A DNA stretch of 64,000 bases from assembly GCA_951812925.1 (NCBI GenBank), contig OX638368.1:159264492-159328491 (forward strand). Reading direction: 5' to 3'. Numbering within the stretch: position 1 is the stretch's first letter; every line of letters begins with the position of its first letter. The notes beneath the pieces are model-generated. The model saw only the letters and a list, made by a program, of their open reading frames with translations. It was not told the origin of the DNA and did no database searches. Origin of the DNA: Calliopum simillimum (lineage: Eukaryota > Arthropoda > Insecta > Diptera > Lauxaniidae). The position numbers and the translations under genes are program-made. Shown in pieces: positions 36,177-46,260 of this stretch.

Positions 36177-36814
36177 TAGGGGAGAGTCACCGGTTGTAGA
36201 ACAACTGCAGGTATGGGACCATCGATTTTTTCTATCATGCAAAATGCATATTGCCAATCTGACGACTGTCGATTTTTTGATTTTTGATTTAGTCAATTGA
36301 AAATGGAAAATGTCATACGTAAGCATTCAGTGGCTACACACATGGGTTAGTGCAAATATAAATGGTTAAAACATTCTTTTTTGGCATTGCTGAAAAAGTG
36401 TCATGTTCCGGGTCTGGGACACATTATGTATCCTTGTATCAGAACTTTTTTTTTTGAGCCCAAATCAAGTGATACCATCAAATATCGACATTATTTTAAT
36501 GAAAAATTAACAAAAGTTTGTGTTTACACACAGTTATGGGGTTTTTTGACGAAGTTTTTAATTATTTCCATTGCATTTTTCTAGGTGTCCCATAACCGGA
36601 CTTCAATTTTTAAAGAGTGAAAAAACATGTCTTTTGAAAATTGGCCATAACTTTTGCGTGTGATGAAATAATCATCCGTCCTTTGGTAAAATGTTGCAAT
36701 GTTGCGTATGATTCATAACTTTTGAACGATATACAAAACAACTGAATCGATTTAACCAGTCACAAGTTATGGCTCAAAAACAAAACCTGTTCCATACCCG
36801 GTGAGTCTCCCCTA
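36177..36814. mobile_element. Short-TIR element with TAGGGGAGA ends
   Basis: The left end TAGGGGAGAGTCACCGG and right end CCGGTGAGTCTCCCCTA are inverted. Subterminal GTATGGGACC and inverted GTTCCATACC follow. The element is 638 bp, lies just upstream of the dehydrogenase gene and has no coding capacity. A target duplication is not evident. Confidence 0.6.
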
Positions 36815-37063
36815 ATTTATTATATATTTTATTATATTTATACATAAATTATATATATTTATTTATATTTATCTACAATATATTTCAGAATTTTTTTTTA
36901 ACATTATTTCAAGATGGAATATCACGGTGCAAAACAAACATTATATGTTATCATCCAGAAATGAAGACCGGTTTCTTTGCAGATTTATGCAAATATTTTT
37001 GTGTTTTTTTACAAATAATTTGCGCAATTCGCAAAAAATAAAACGATATAATGCATCAATAAG

Positions 37064-37110
37064 TATATAAAACACTTCTCTGATGACAAACAAAAACTTG
37101 TTTCATCTTT
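37064..37110 (+). promoter_or_regulatory. Candidate core promoter of the dehydrogenase gene
   Basis: TATATAAAA lies at 37,064-37,072. An Inr-like TTCATCT lies at 37,102-37,108, about 39 bases after the TATAAA start, a little longer than the usual 30. This would give a leader of roughly 165 bases before the ATG at 37,269. No direct evidence of use. Confidence 0.3.
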
Positions 37111-37268
37111 AAACTGCTGCTTTTTCAATAAACTATTGAATGTAAATGGACAGTTGAGATTTAAACAAATTTTAGTATCGAAATTCGTTTACTGATGTAC
37201 GGTCGCGTACTTTCTTTTTTTAATTATATACAAATTTTTAAATTATATTCCAAAGTAAAGTCGTCATT

Positions 37269-37427
37269 ATGGCAAATGTTAAACTTTTAAAATTGCGTGC
37301 CCATATTGCCATTTGTTTAGCGGTATTGGGCTACCCACCTGTCTTATTGATAGCAGTGTTATATAAAATATATCAAAGAATTTTCTGCCAAGCACCATTG
37401 AAAAATATTGACGGTGAAATTGCTGTG
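37269..37427 (+). CDS. Dehydrogenase exon 1
   Basis: Encodes MANVKLLKLR, the membrane-spanning segment, and ends ..DGEIAV just before the TGxxxGxG motif. Donor GTAAAT at 37,428; phase 0. Intron 1 is only 97 bases. Confidence 0.9.
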
Positions 37428-40400
37428 GTAAATATTGGATGTCTTGTAAAATGCAATCGCAGAAGAAGCCTTTGATACACTTGATGGCAATACTTACAGT
37501 ATGCTTATTTTCATTTACGAATAGGTAACAGGTGCTGCTATTGGACTGGGAAAGGACATTGCAATTCAATTGGCATCAAAAGGTTGCCACATTGCTATTG
37601 CTGACATTGATTTAGAGGAAGCTGAAAAAACTGCCAATTACATTAAAGATGTTTTTAAAGTTAAAACAAAGGCTTATAAGGTAAGAGTAGTTTGATGAAT
37701 TCACTTTATCTTCAAAACTCCTCCCGACATAATAGAATCGGAAATATTTCTTTTCGAACGTTGAATAATATAATTCCAATATACTTAAGCGACAATGTAT
37801 ATTTTTAGAAATAACATAAATAGTGTGTCGAAAAAAACGCATACACGCTTAAAGTTAAATAAAACTTAAACCGTTCAATTTAGATATTCTTAAAAATATG
37901 AGAATTTATTATAGAAATTAATTAAACATTAAAATATTGGAATATTAATCGGAATTTATAAATCTATCCACCTTTTCTGGAAATCCTGTCATTAACGATT
38001 CTATAGTTGTTTCCGTAACTTTTTTGGAGTAGCCGGTTCATTTACGCTTGAAGTCAGACATGTCCTGGAATAAATTTCCTGTGTTCTTCAATTTAATTTT
38101 TACAAGCGCCCAACATCTCTCCACAGGCCGGAGTTCTGGGCAGTTGGGTGGGTTTGCCTCCCGCGTAAAACTTACATTATTATTTGCATACCACTCAAGG
38201 GCCTTTTTTCTATAGTGTGATGATGCTAAATCGGGCCAGAAATATAAAGGCACTTGTGCTGTTTTAGGAAAAGCAAAAGCCGTTTTTGAAGACACTGCTT
38301 AATATACATTTCTGTATTTATCGTTCCTGATGTCACAAATGCTTGGCTTCTTTTGCCACAATTGCAAATGGTTTGCCACACAAGAAACTGCTTCCTAGGA
38401 GGAGTTAAGGCTGAAAAAGTGTGTATAAGTTTTTTTCGAAACACTCAAGAAATAACTGAGTTAGAAAGTTTTAAGCGCGCAAACGTAATACTTAAGATAT
38501 TGAGGGCTTTTTATATTTATAATGTATAGGCAAATTACTTAAGTACTCGACGAGACCTTTAAAATCTACTAGGTCTCTTAAAAAGTGTATGGAATTTATG
38601 GGATTTTGTATCACTGACTGGACGGTAGCTAATAATGTAAAATTAAATATTTTATATACCTATTCATTACCAACATTTGTATTTTGATTGATATTAGGTG
38701 GATGTCACTGAACATGAGCAAGTTATGCAACTATCAAAAGATGTCACTACTGACTTTGGTGTTGCCACTATACTCATAAATAACGCTGGTATTATATTAA
38801 TTGAAGAATACGGAAATCCGACCTGGCTTGAAGTGCAGAAAATCATTAACACCAATTTGACGTCACATTTTTCGGTAAGGTAGTTCAAAAATTCAAGTTG
38901 CTCGAAATTTCGCTTACAAAAAGTTTTATTCTAAATAAAAACCATGTAAAATTTGGCTTATTTCTGAGCACATTTGATGGATCCTTAATCGTTTCATAAA
39001 CTGAAAAATGGTGTTGGATCCATCATCTGAAATGGATGCTTATTTACATTAAAATGAAACTCCTATTATCTGGGAAACGAAATTTCGAGTAACTTAAATT
39101 TGTCAATGCAAATCTGAACCGTTCTATTATACAGACAAAAAAATGAACACCATTTTGAAAAAATTTTATCAAACCATCAGATTTGAAATCAAGCCCTGTT
39201 GTATTAATAAAATATAAAAAAAAATCATTTTAGACTCAGCAAGCCTTTCTTCCACAAATGATGGAACAACGCAAAGGACACATTGTTGCCATAAGTTCAG
39301 TGTCCAGTGAGTATATTATCCATGCAATCTACTTAATTATGTGCTAGCAACGTTAAGGTCTTTAATAATTAATTAGGGTGCAGCACTTTTTTGAAATAAT
39401 GGGAAAATCAAAGGTTGCATTAGAGATTACCTTAGGAGCAGTCCTTATAACAAAGACTGCAAACTTGGTTTGGATCAAAACCCTCGAAAAAATGGCCCGC
39501 CCGGGGCATGTCTTTTTTACATTTTTTTTTGACTTAGAGTAATTTAGGGTAATGTGGTTACCTTTTCCTATTTTATGGTAGTAGGTAAGCTTGGTCAATT
39601 TATTTGTATTAGTTATTCTATTGTTTTTACTATTAGATAATTTATGTACTAAAATATTAACATTTTCAAGCGTGAGGCCAGTTAAATTGAAAGTACCTAA
39701 AAATAGCTGAAAAAGAAAAGTGTCGGGTAATGTGGCTCACCCTGCCCATTTCCTAAAGAAGTACCGTTATTCGCAAATTTTGTTGACTAAAAGTCGAGTA
39801 GTAATTTTTAAGATTATATTTGCTATGAAATAGCTTTATATTCTTATTGAAAAATATTTTCTGGTAAGATAAACCAAATTCATACTAACATGTGAATAAG
39901 TAAGAAGGGTTATCGAATCATACGTAAAATAGTACTCCACATTACTCAAACTCGGGTATCCTACACATGCAATTAGCTTTTTAAGGTGTAATAGTAGTCA
40001 AAGTTGATATACGGTATATAATATGGGGTAGTCCACATTACCCGAATACATCACGTTTTTGAAATAATCATTGATTATATAAAAGAAATGTAAAATCAGA
40101 CTTGCTAATACTTTTTTTCGTTGAATAATAGATCCACAATTGCATTAGAGTTATTTGAATTTTAGAAAACTGAGTTCTGAGGAAGTAACTTAGTTATTCA
40201 CCAAGTACTACAAATAAGCATATGCTAAGAGTTTCACACGAATAATTAGCATTATAGAAAAGCCAAAGAGCGTAAAGAATATGTTTTTCGCTTTTTATTG
40301 TGCACAAATAACCAGAATTGTTGTGCAGTCTTTAAAATGAGAAATAAAAGGGTGCACCACATTACCCGCATAGGCCACAGTACCCTAAATTACTATATTT

Positions 40401-43400
40401 CAAAAACCTTGATATTATTGTCAGTAACTCAGGTCAAACCTTTGACAAGGGTTAATTTTCTACATTTTTATATTTTTTCTCACTGCTCTACAGAGAAAAG
40501 TTAGCCCTCTGGAAATCCTGAAAGAAGTTGAAATTTTTTAATTCAAAAATGTTTTTTTTTGCTATAACTTAAGATGTAAGATTCACACAAATTTTTTAGA
40601 CAACAATAAATGTAGGAAATCTTTGTTTCATTTGTTTTGCTTCCAAATCATTATTCTATGGCTAAACATTTGCACGCTAGAAGGCACCATTTGTAAAAAA
40701 AACATAAGAATTTAAATTTTTGAGTTCAAATTTGGTAAAATGAACCCAATAATTTAAATTTTTACTGTAACAATAAAAATAGTTACCTTAACAATATGTT
40801 TTTTATAAGAACTTTATTTTTAAACTGAGAATTTGATTCTTAAAAAACAAAAAGAGTTTTAGCGGGAAGATCTTTTTGTTAAGTCAACAATTTTTCCTCA
40901 AAATTTTTCAAGAATGCAAAAATTCTTGGGATAACGATGTGTTTTTTCAGAGTGAAGAATAAGTGAGATCTTTTGAATACGGTCTTTTGACTTCTTCTTC
41001 AGTTATTTACAAATATTTTAAGTTGTGAAAATCCGATTTTAACTGAACGATTACGTTTGAAAGTTCTTGCCTTCCGCTTAAGAGTCTAATCAAAATTGTT
41101 GGTATATTATAGAACGTTTTGCATTAGAATAATGATTTGGGAGCAAAACTATAGCAAAATAGACTTCCTACATTTATTGTGGTCTAAACAATTTGTGCAT
41201 CTTGAATTATTTTGAATTAAAAATTAGGACTTCCAGAGGGCAAACTTTTCTCTGCAGAGCAGTGAGAAGAAATCTCAAAATGTATAGAATTAACCCCTTT
41301 CAAAGATTTGTGCTGAATTACTGCCAATATTATTGAAGTTTTTGAGATAAGTCAAAGAAAAAAAAAAAAAAAAGAAAACTAAAAAACACTGATTTTTGTC
41401 GTACAGTCTTTCATTTAAGCCCAGGGCGACCCATATTTTCGGGAGCTTCGATCCAAATCAAGTATGCAGTCTCTGTTTTAAGACCATTTTCTATGATTAT
41501 TTTTCATGAACTGAACAATTTCGCTGTACCCTTTTGTTAATGCAAATCAGTCTTTGAAAACAGATCGTTTATTTTAAATAATGGGTTATATATATAGCGT
41601 TATATAAGTATTTTATCGAATATTTCATCAATTCTTAACAATTCTTTTTTAAAAATGCTTTGATTATGTTATTTTGTAAAAAATGATTTAACACAGTCTC
41701 TCAAACATTTACTAAATATTAAAAATGAAAAAACCTTTATTTTGAGTTTCAGTCGTGTTGCTGAAGATGAGCGGTAAACTGCTTGAAATGCATCCAAAAT
41801 AAAAATTTTTTAAAAAACAGTCTCAAAATAAAGGTTTTTTCATTTTTAATTTTTAGTAAAATGTTTTGATGTTTACCTATTTGAGAAATTTATTTATACT
41901 CGTTGACATTTTTTGTTTTCCAAGGTTTCTTCCCATTAATCGAAAATGCTGAGTATACTGCTACAAAATATGGAATACGTGGTCTAACGCGAGTTTTACG
42001 ACTTAATCTTAAGAAAGGTGGTTTTGACAATATTCATGTGACAGGAGTTTATCCAAGCTTCTTAGACTGCAATGCAGAAGTTGCCAAGCTTATGCATCAG
42101 GTTGGATCTACCCATATGTATCCTATAATAAGCGGTGAAGAAGCTGCCCGTGCTACAGTCGACGGTATGCTACGTAATGAGAAGGAAATTATTGTGCCAT
42201 CTTGCTTTGCGATACTCTATCGTCTTTTTGAGTAAGTATTGTATTCATAATATGCTTGATCTTTCCATTTAAAAGATAAGAACTGTACCGAAAAGAAACT
42301 GCACACTTTCATTTGCTTGTAACATTAATGTTATTAATAATTTAACCCTTCACCCAGGGTATACTTACTTTGTCCTTCCGTTTGTAACACAGAGAAGGAG
42401 ACATGACAGGTATAGAAAGTATATTGGGTGTATTGCATAAGGTTACAAAGCTTCTGGGTGGTGATAGAAGGACCCCTAGACTAACAGAAAATTGCACCTG
42501 GGGGGTCTAAAATGTATATCTGAAGAGTTATTAATTTGTTTTACAAACAAAACAAATTTCTTCGATCACCCTAACGTTTTAGAGAAAACAATTCTATGGA
42601 AAATTTTAGCTAATTGTATGAGCTTTCAGATAGTGTATACGTACAGTAGGAAGCAAAACTGTCAACATGTTTGCTAGTTTTGACTTAGGACTGCTATAGC
42701 GTCCGTTCTGATTACATGATCAACAAGAAATATGAACCACACGGAAGCTTAACATTTCCTCTATTCAAATATGTGAACAATTTTACCGAACTTCACACCA
42801 TAAAAAATAATGAACAAAAAACCATTTCGAAAACATGCTGACAGTTTTGCACCACTTTAAGTGATGTGCGTACAAACCTGGAACGTGAATTTTTCCTAGT
42901 TTAAAGAAACGATTCCAACAGATTTTATTGTGCTGATTCCAAAACTGGCCACAGATTCCCTCTACCTCGTCAGAATTTCGAGGTATCCTAAACTTAAAGT
43001 GCAAAAAACGACGTTTTTGCTGTTTTTCAAATTAGGTTCAAGGTCGCAAGGATTTTTTCTGCTCTATTCCGTAAAATAAACTTGAACATCTTGCTTTTTC
43101 CCTTTCCAAAAAAGTGATGAGTAATCGATTTTTCTTTGCAAAGTTATGGCTAATCTAAAATGACATCATGAAATCTTATAAAACGGATATAGCGGCAGGG
43201 TTTGGATTTATATCATCTTAATATGGTTCAATTGGTATAAATGGTTTAGTACCAATTTTGGGTATTTCATGATGTCATCTTAGAGTGGGCATAACTTTGC
43301 GAAGAAAAATCGTAGATGACCATTCACCACTTTTTTGGAGAGGGAAAAACCAAGATATTCAAGTTTATTTTACGGAATAGAGCAGAAAAAATCCTTGCGA

Positions 43401-44815
43401 CCTTGAACCTAATTTGAAAAAAAGCAAAAACGTCGTTTTTTGCACTTTAAGTTTAGGATACCTCGAAATTCTGACGAGGTTGAGGGATTCTGCGGCCAGT
43501 TTTGGAATCAACACAACAAAATCTGTTGGAATCGTTTCTTTAAACTAGGAAAAATTCACGTTCCAGGTTTGTACGCACATCACTTAAAGTGGTGCAAAAC
43601 TGTCAGCATGTTTTCGAAATGGTTTTTTGTTCATTATTTTTTATGGTGTGAAGTTCGGTAAAATTGTTCACATATTTGAATAGAGGAAATGTTAAGCTTC
43701 CGTTTGGTTCATATTTCTTGTTGATCATGTAATCAGAACGGACGCTATAGCAGTACTAAGCCAAAATTAGCAAACATGTTGACAGTTTTGCTTTCTACTG
43801 TATATGGTTCATAGGGTTTAAAAAAAAATTTTTTTTTGGGGAAAATTAATTTTTAGAAAAAAAAATTCCGTGGCTCTCTCAAGCATTTAGTGCAAACCAA
43901 ATCTTTTGGAAAACGTTTCTTTTTCTTCTGTAAAAAAATTAAAAAAAAAACATTATTTTGAGAAAATTAACTTTTAAAATTTTTCAAAAAAAATGGGCGC
44001 CATTTTGGATATTTTCTAAATTTATAATGGAAATCAAAATAACATTTAAAATGCTACAAGAATCCGAAAACAAAAATTTAAATTCCTTGCCCATAACTTG
44101 CAAAAAAAAAATTGTTTTCCGCAAAACTAACAATGAGAGGTCTCTCTCTATACTAATCACATTTTAGATGGAAAGGGTCCTGTAAAAAATCCATTTTTTT
44201 TACAGTAATTGTGAACAATTATCTTGAGCACGTTACACTTGATACGGGGTAGCGTGACATATTCTGTAAGAATACCGGAGAACGTAAAAAGAATTAAAAC
44301 ACAATTGAGGAGTGGCCGAACCAAAGGGCCTAAGTACCATTACAAGGCAAAAGTAATGTCATACATATTATGTGCCATAATAACCAGTTATTTCACCTGT
44401 ATCATTTTTTCAACATAATGCCATCAATTCCGCACCATCAGGAAAATTTTTCGTGAAAATAGAAAACAATTTCAATCATTTCTTACAAAATGTCTCCCGA
44501 TTCATATTATACTTTTGCCTCGTAATGGTACTTAGGCCCTTTGGTACGGCCACTCCTCAACTGGTCATGCTTTCTCGTAATCTGCGAGAAAAATATTTTT
44601 TCAGAATGTGCAGTTTTTTGTCGGTACAGTCCTGAAGTAGTAGACTGATTCAAAGAAAACGATTTATCATATTTGTCCCTAAATAGATAATAAATTTTGG
44701 TACATTTTTCATACATAAATTTTAATCTGTTTTTTATTTCAGAATGCTTCCAGCATCCTGGCAAGACTGGATATTATGGGCTCCAGCTAAGTTTGTTTCC
44801 CATAAGAAACAGTGA
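37269..44815 (+). CDS. Short-chain dehydrogenase/reductase, 17-beta-HSD11/13 / RDHE2-like (six exons)
   Basis: Exons 37,269-37,427, 37,525-37,680, 38,698-38,874, 39,234-39,306, 41,925-42,231 and 44,743-44,815 join in frame to 314 residues and a TGA stop. All introns are GT..AG. A hydrophobic segment at residues about 12-35 precedes the Rossmann domain, as in membrane- or lipid-droplet-bound SDR16C/17-beta-HSD11/13 enzymes. Visible motifs are TGAAIGLG (55-62, cofactor glycines), DVT (107-109), NNAG (133-136), Asn158, Ser186 and YTATK (Tyr199/Lys203), so the catalytic tetrad is intact. Such enzymes oxidise or reduce retinoids, steroids or other lipid alcohols with NAD(P). The substrate cannot be told from sequence. 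Length is normal for the family. The reading frame has no defects although transposons fill introns 2, 4 and 5. Confidence 0.95.
37525..37680 (+). CDS. Dehydrogenase exon 2
   Basis: Begins VTGAAIGLGKDIA after acceptor TAG and ends ..VKTKAYK before donor GTAAGA. Phase 0 on both sides. Codes the first beta-alpha-beta cofactor unit. Confidence 0.95.
37823..38444 (-). mobile_element. DD37E-type Tc1/mariner element, copy 2, in intron 2
   Basis: Ends GTGTGTCGAAAAAAAC (37,823) and the inverse of GTGTTTCGAAAAAAAC (38,444) match copy 1 at 19.6-21.2 kb. It has TA on the left and TC on the right. Minus frames keep KQFLVWQTICNCGKRSQ and, in another frame, WPDLASSHY..NCPELRPVERCW, with the second D and the E of the catalytic triad. 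The N-terminal half is deleted and there is a frameshift between the two parts. It is non-functional and sits inside a host intron without affecting splice sites. Confidence 0.8.
38698..38874 (+). CDS. Dehydrogenase exon 3
   Basis: Begins VDVTEHEQVM after ATATTAG and includes ILINNAGI. Ends ..TNLTSHFS before donor GTAAGG. Phase 0. Intron 2 before it (1,017 bases) holds the deleted DD37E transposon. Confidence 0.95.
39234..39306 (+). CDS. Dehydrogenase exon 4
   Basis: 73 bases encoding TQQAFLPQMMEQRKGHIVAI and SSVS plus one base. Donor GTGAGT at 39,307; phase 1. Carries the catalytic Ser186. Confidence 0.9.
39538..40394. mobile_element. TIR element with repeated GGGTAATGTGG motif, in intron 4
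   Basis: The ends AGTAATTTAGGGTA (39,538) and TACCCTAAATTACT (to 40,394) are inverted. The 11-mer GGGTAATGTGG or close variants occur near 39,547 and 39,724 forward and near 39,940, 40,030 and 40,350 inverted. Arrays of subterminal motifs like this are typical transposase-binding arrangements. No coding region. A target duplication is not clear. Confidence 0.55.
40398..41353. mobile_element. Fold-back element in intron 4
   Basis: Left arm from TCAAAAACCTTGATATTATT through TCACTGCTC and AAATGTAGGAAATCTTTGT (40,398-40,700). The right arm is the inverse (41,080-41,353), with ACTTCCTACATTTATTG, GAGCAGTGAG and AATATTATTGAAGTTTTTGA. It abuts the preceding TIR element. The arms differ at several per cent of positions. 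Confidence 0.7.
41707..41863. repeat. 41-base inverted repeat in intron 4
   Basis: CATTTACTAAATATTAAAAA..CCTTTATTTTGAG (41,707-41,747) is nearly the inverse of 41,821-41,863, around a 73-base spacer. It could form a hairpin shortly before the exon 5 acceptor. Confidence 0.6.
41925..42231 (+). CDS. Dehydrogenase exon 5
   Basis: Starts after CCAAG, completing Ser189, and runs FFPLIENAEYTATKYGIRGL to ..ILYRLFE. Donor GTAAGT at 42,232; phase 2. Carries the catalytic Tyr199-x3-Lys203. Confidence 0.95.
42352..42425 (-). repeat. GGCCTGGCC dispersed repeat, copy E (terminal scrap) in intron 5
   Basis: In reverse it shows the ..GTTACAAACGGAAGGACAAA and ACCCTGGGTG blocks that end copies B-D. Confidence 0.6.
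42644..43800. mobile_element. TA-flanked fold-back element in intron 5
   Basis: Ends CAGTAGGAAGCAAAACTG (42,644) and the inverse of CAGTAGAAAGCAAAACTG (43,800), with TA on both sides (42,642-42,643 and 43,801-43,802), as in Tc1/mariner-type elements. Arms of about 570 bases are almost identical: the conceptual 73-residue peptides from both arms (42,783-43,004 and 43,440-43,661) differ by one residue. The frames are therefore duplicates of one repeat, not genes. Confidence 0.85.
43825..44210 (+). repeat. Dispersed repeat, copy 1 (pair at 45.85-46.26 kb)
   Basis: GTGGCTCTCTCAAGC, AACCAAATCTTTTGGAAAAC and a GGGCGCCATT phrase recur in order at 45,885-46,030. Both copies end in a GGAAA/AAAAGGGTC phrase. 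No coding content. Confidence 0.55.
44305..44560. mobile_element. AAAAGTAATGTCAT MITE family, best-preserved copy (intron 5)
   Basis: 256 bp with inverted ends TTGAGGAGTGGCCG, then AAAGGGCCTAAGTACCATTA, near-perfect over about 45 bases. The internal GGCAAAAGTAATGTCATA and GCCATCAATTCCGCACCA link it to 25,190 and 28,915. It lies 180 bases before the exon 6 acceptor. Confidence 0.75.
44743..44815 (+). CDS. Dehydrogenase exon 6 (last)
   Basis: Starts after TTTCAG with the last base of a Glu codon, then MLPASWQDWILWAPAKFVSH and KKQ before TGA. Short basic C-terminus. Confidence 0.85.
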
Positions 44816-44836
44816 AATAAAATTTAAATTAATAAA
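44816..44836 (+). terminator. Polyadenylation signals of the dehydrogenase gene
   Basis: AATAAA overlaps the end of the gene at 44,816-44,821, directly after TGA, and again at 44,831-44,836. Either would give a very short 3' UTR. Confidence 0.5.
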
Positions 44837-45339
44837 AAACAAATTTGGGAATTTTCCTGATTAGAAAAATTTAAAATAATGAATGGAAATATTAAATTAC
44901 CGATAATTTAAGTAAAAATATTAGACAACGTTTAAAACTAAATTAAAAACTCTAGAAATAGCAAAAAAAATGTTTTTTCTAAGGCTGCAAATGGTTCCAA
45001 CAACTAAAAATTGTCATTGAATAAAAAACAACCTGGAAATCATTTTTTATTTTCAATATACAGGAATTTTAATTTTTTTCTGTTCATGGTGATGTTTCAA
45101 AGTGTGAAGAAACTAACATACTTTGAAGTAAAATAAATAGCGTTTCTGCAGCTTCTCGCAAGGATATCTCGAAATCCTGAAGTACTGATATGTAAGATTA
45201 ACTGCCATACCTAAATTGGAGCGTCAGCGTTATTTTACTGTCAAAAATTTCTCATGTACATACAATTTGTATGGCGCATACCGAAATTGCCAACGCTCAA
45301 TATACTTTTACATTTTTTTTAAAAAAACTCATCTTGAAT

Positions 45340-45830
45340 TGTTTTCAGAGGTACTTTAAATTAAAGCATAATTTATAAGCTTTAAAATGATGTATGACTC
45401 AAGATGGGATTCTGTCGATACATGAGAGTTTTTGGCTTTTGAACGCCAGTGGCAGGTAAAACTGTTTGTTTACTCAAGAGGAAGGCATCTTATGAAAAAA
45501 GTGTACTAGGCATAAAATGCTTAGAATCATCCAAGAAATACGTGCTAAATTTTTCGGTATGTTTAAAAAACTTTTTGAGTTGTTAATAAATTTTTTTTTA
45601 AAAAAAGGTTTAAAAAATTCCAAAAAATTTACACGATTCCTTCGATGATTCTAAGCATTTTATGCCTTATAAACTTTTTTCATAAGATGCCTTCCTCTTG
45701 AGTAAACAAACAGTTTTACCTGCCACTGGCGTTCAAAAGCCAAAAACTCTCATGTAGCGACAGAATCCCATCTTGAGTCATACATCATTTTAAAGCTTAT
45801 AAATCATGCTTTAATTTAAATTACTTTTAA
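45340..45830. mobile_element. GGCATCTTA-family fold-back element, most complete copy
   Basis: The left arm (45,345-45,555) has TTAAATTAAAGCATAATTTA, GACTCAAGATGGGATTCTG, GGCTTTTGAACGCCAGTGGC, GGCATCTTATG and CATAAAATGCTTAGAATCAT. The right arm (45,610-45,828) repeats them inverted with few differences. The loop is about 55 bases. The same blocks identify the other copies in this window. Ends and target duplication are not resolved. Confidence 0.75.
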
Positions 45831-45849
45831 AAAAAATTAAATTTAATTT

Positions 45850-46260
45850 AAAAAACACTTGACTTTTTTAAAAAAAAAATGTCCTTGGCTCTCACAAGCG
45901 CTTAGCGCAAACCAAATCTTTTGGAAAACGTTTATTTTTCATTCAACTTTCTGTAAGAAAAACAAAAAAAAAAAAATGTTATTTTACAAAACTCGGCTCT
46001 TAAGATTAAGAAAAAATGGCCGCCATTCAATGAATTTTCAAAATTTAAAAATGAAATTCGAAAAAAAAATTTAAAAAATGTATATCTGATAAAATAGCGG
46101 AATTTATGTAGAAAAAAAAAAAATTGCATCGATTTTTCTCAAAAACACTATTTTGACTCTCTGAAGTTCCATGCCATAAAAATCTGATAACCCAACTCCA
46201 AATTTCGGAAAATTTGTGATGAAAAGGGTCTTAGTATAAATCGTACTAAATTTTTAGTAG
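45850..46260 (+). repeat. Dispersed repeat, copy 2 (pair at 43.8-44.2 kb)
   Basis: Same ordered blocks as 43,825-44,210: TGGCTCTCACAAGCGCTTAG, AACCAAATCTTTTGGAAAAC and a GGCCGCCATTCAATG phrase. Confidence 0.55.

Noticed and set aside
37279..37842. Minus-strand ORFs over the first exons
   Set aside because: Antisense shadows of the dehydrogenase exons and short intron.
38694..38888. Antisense 64-residue ORF over exon 3
   Set aside because: Shadow of the coding exon; no independent support.
42783..43661. Two 73-residue ORFs with almost the same sequence on opposite strands
   Set aside because: They are the two arms of one TA-flanked palindrome in intron 5; duplication explains the identity and no domain is recognisable.
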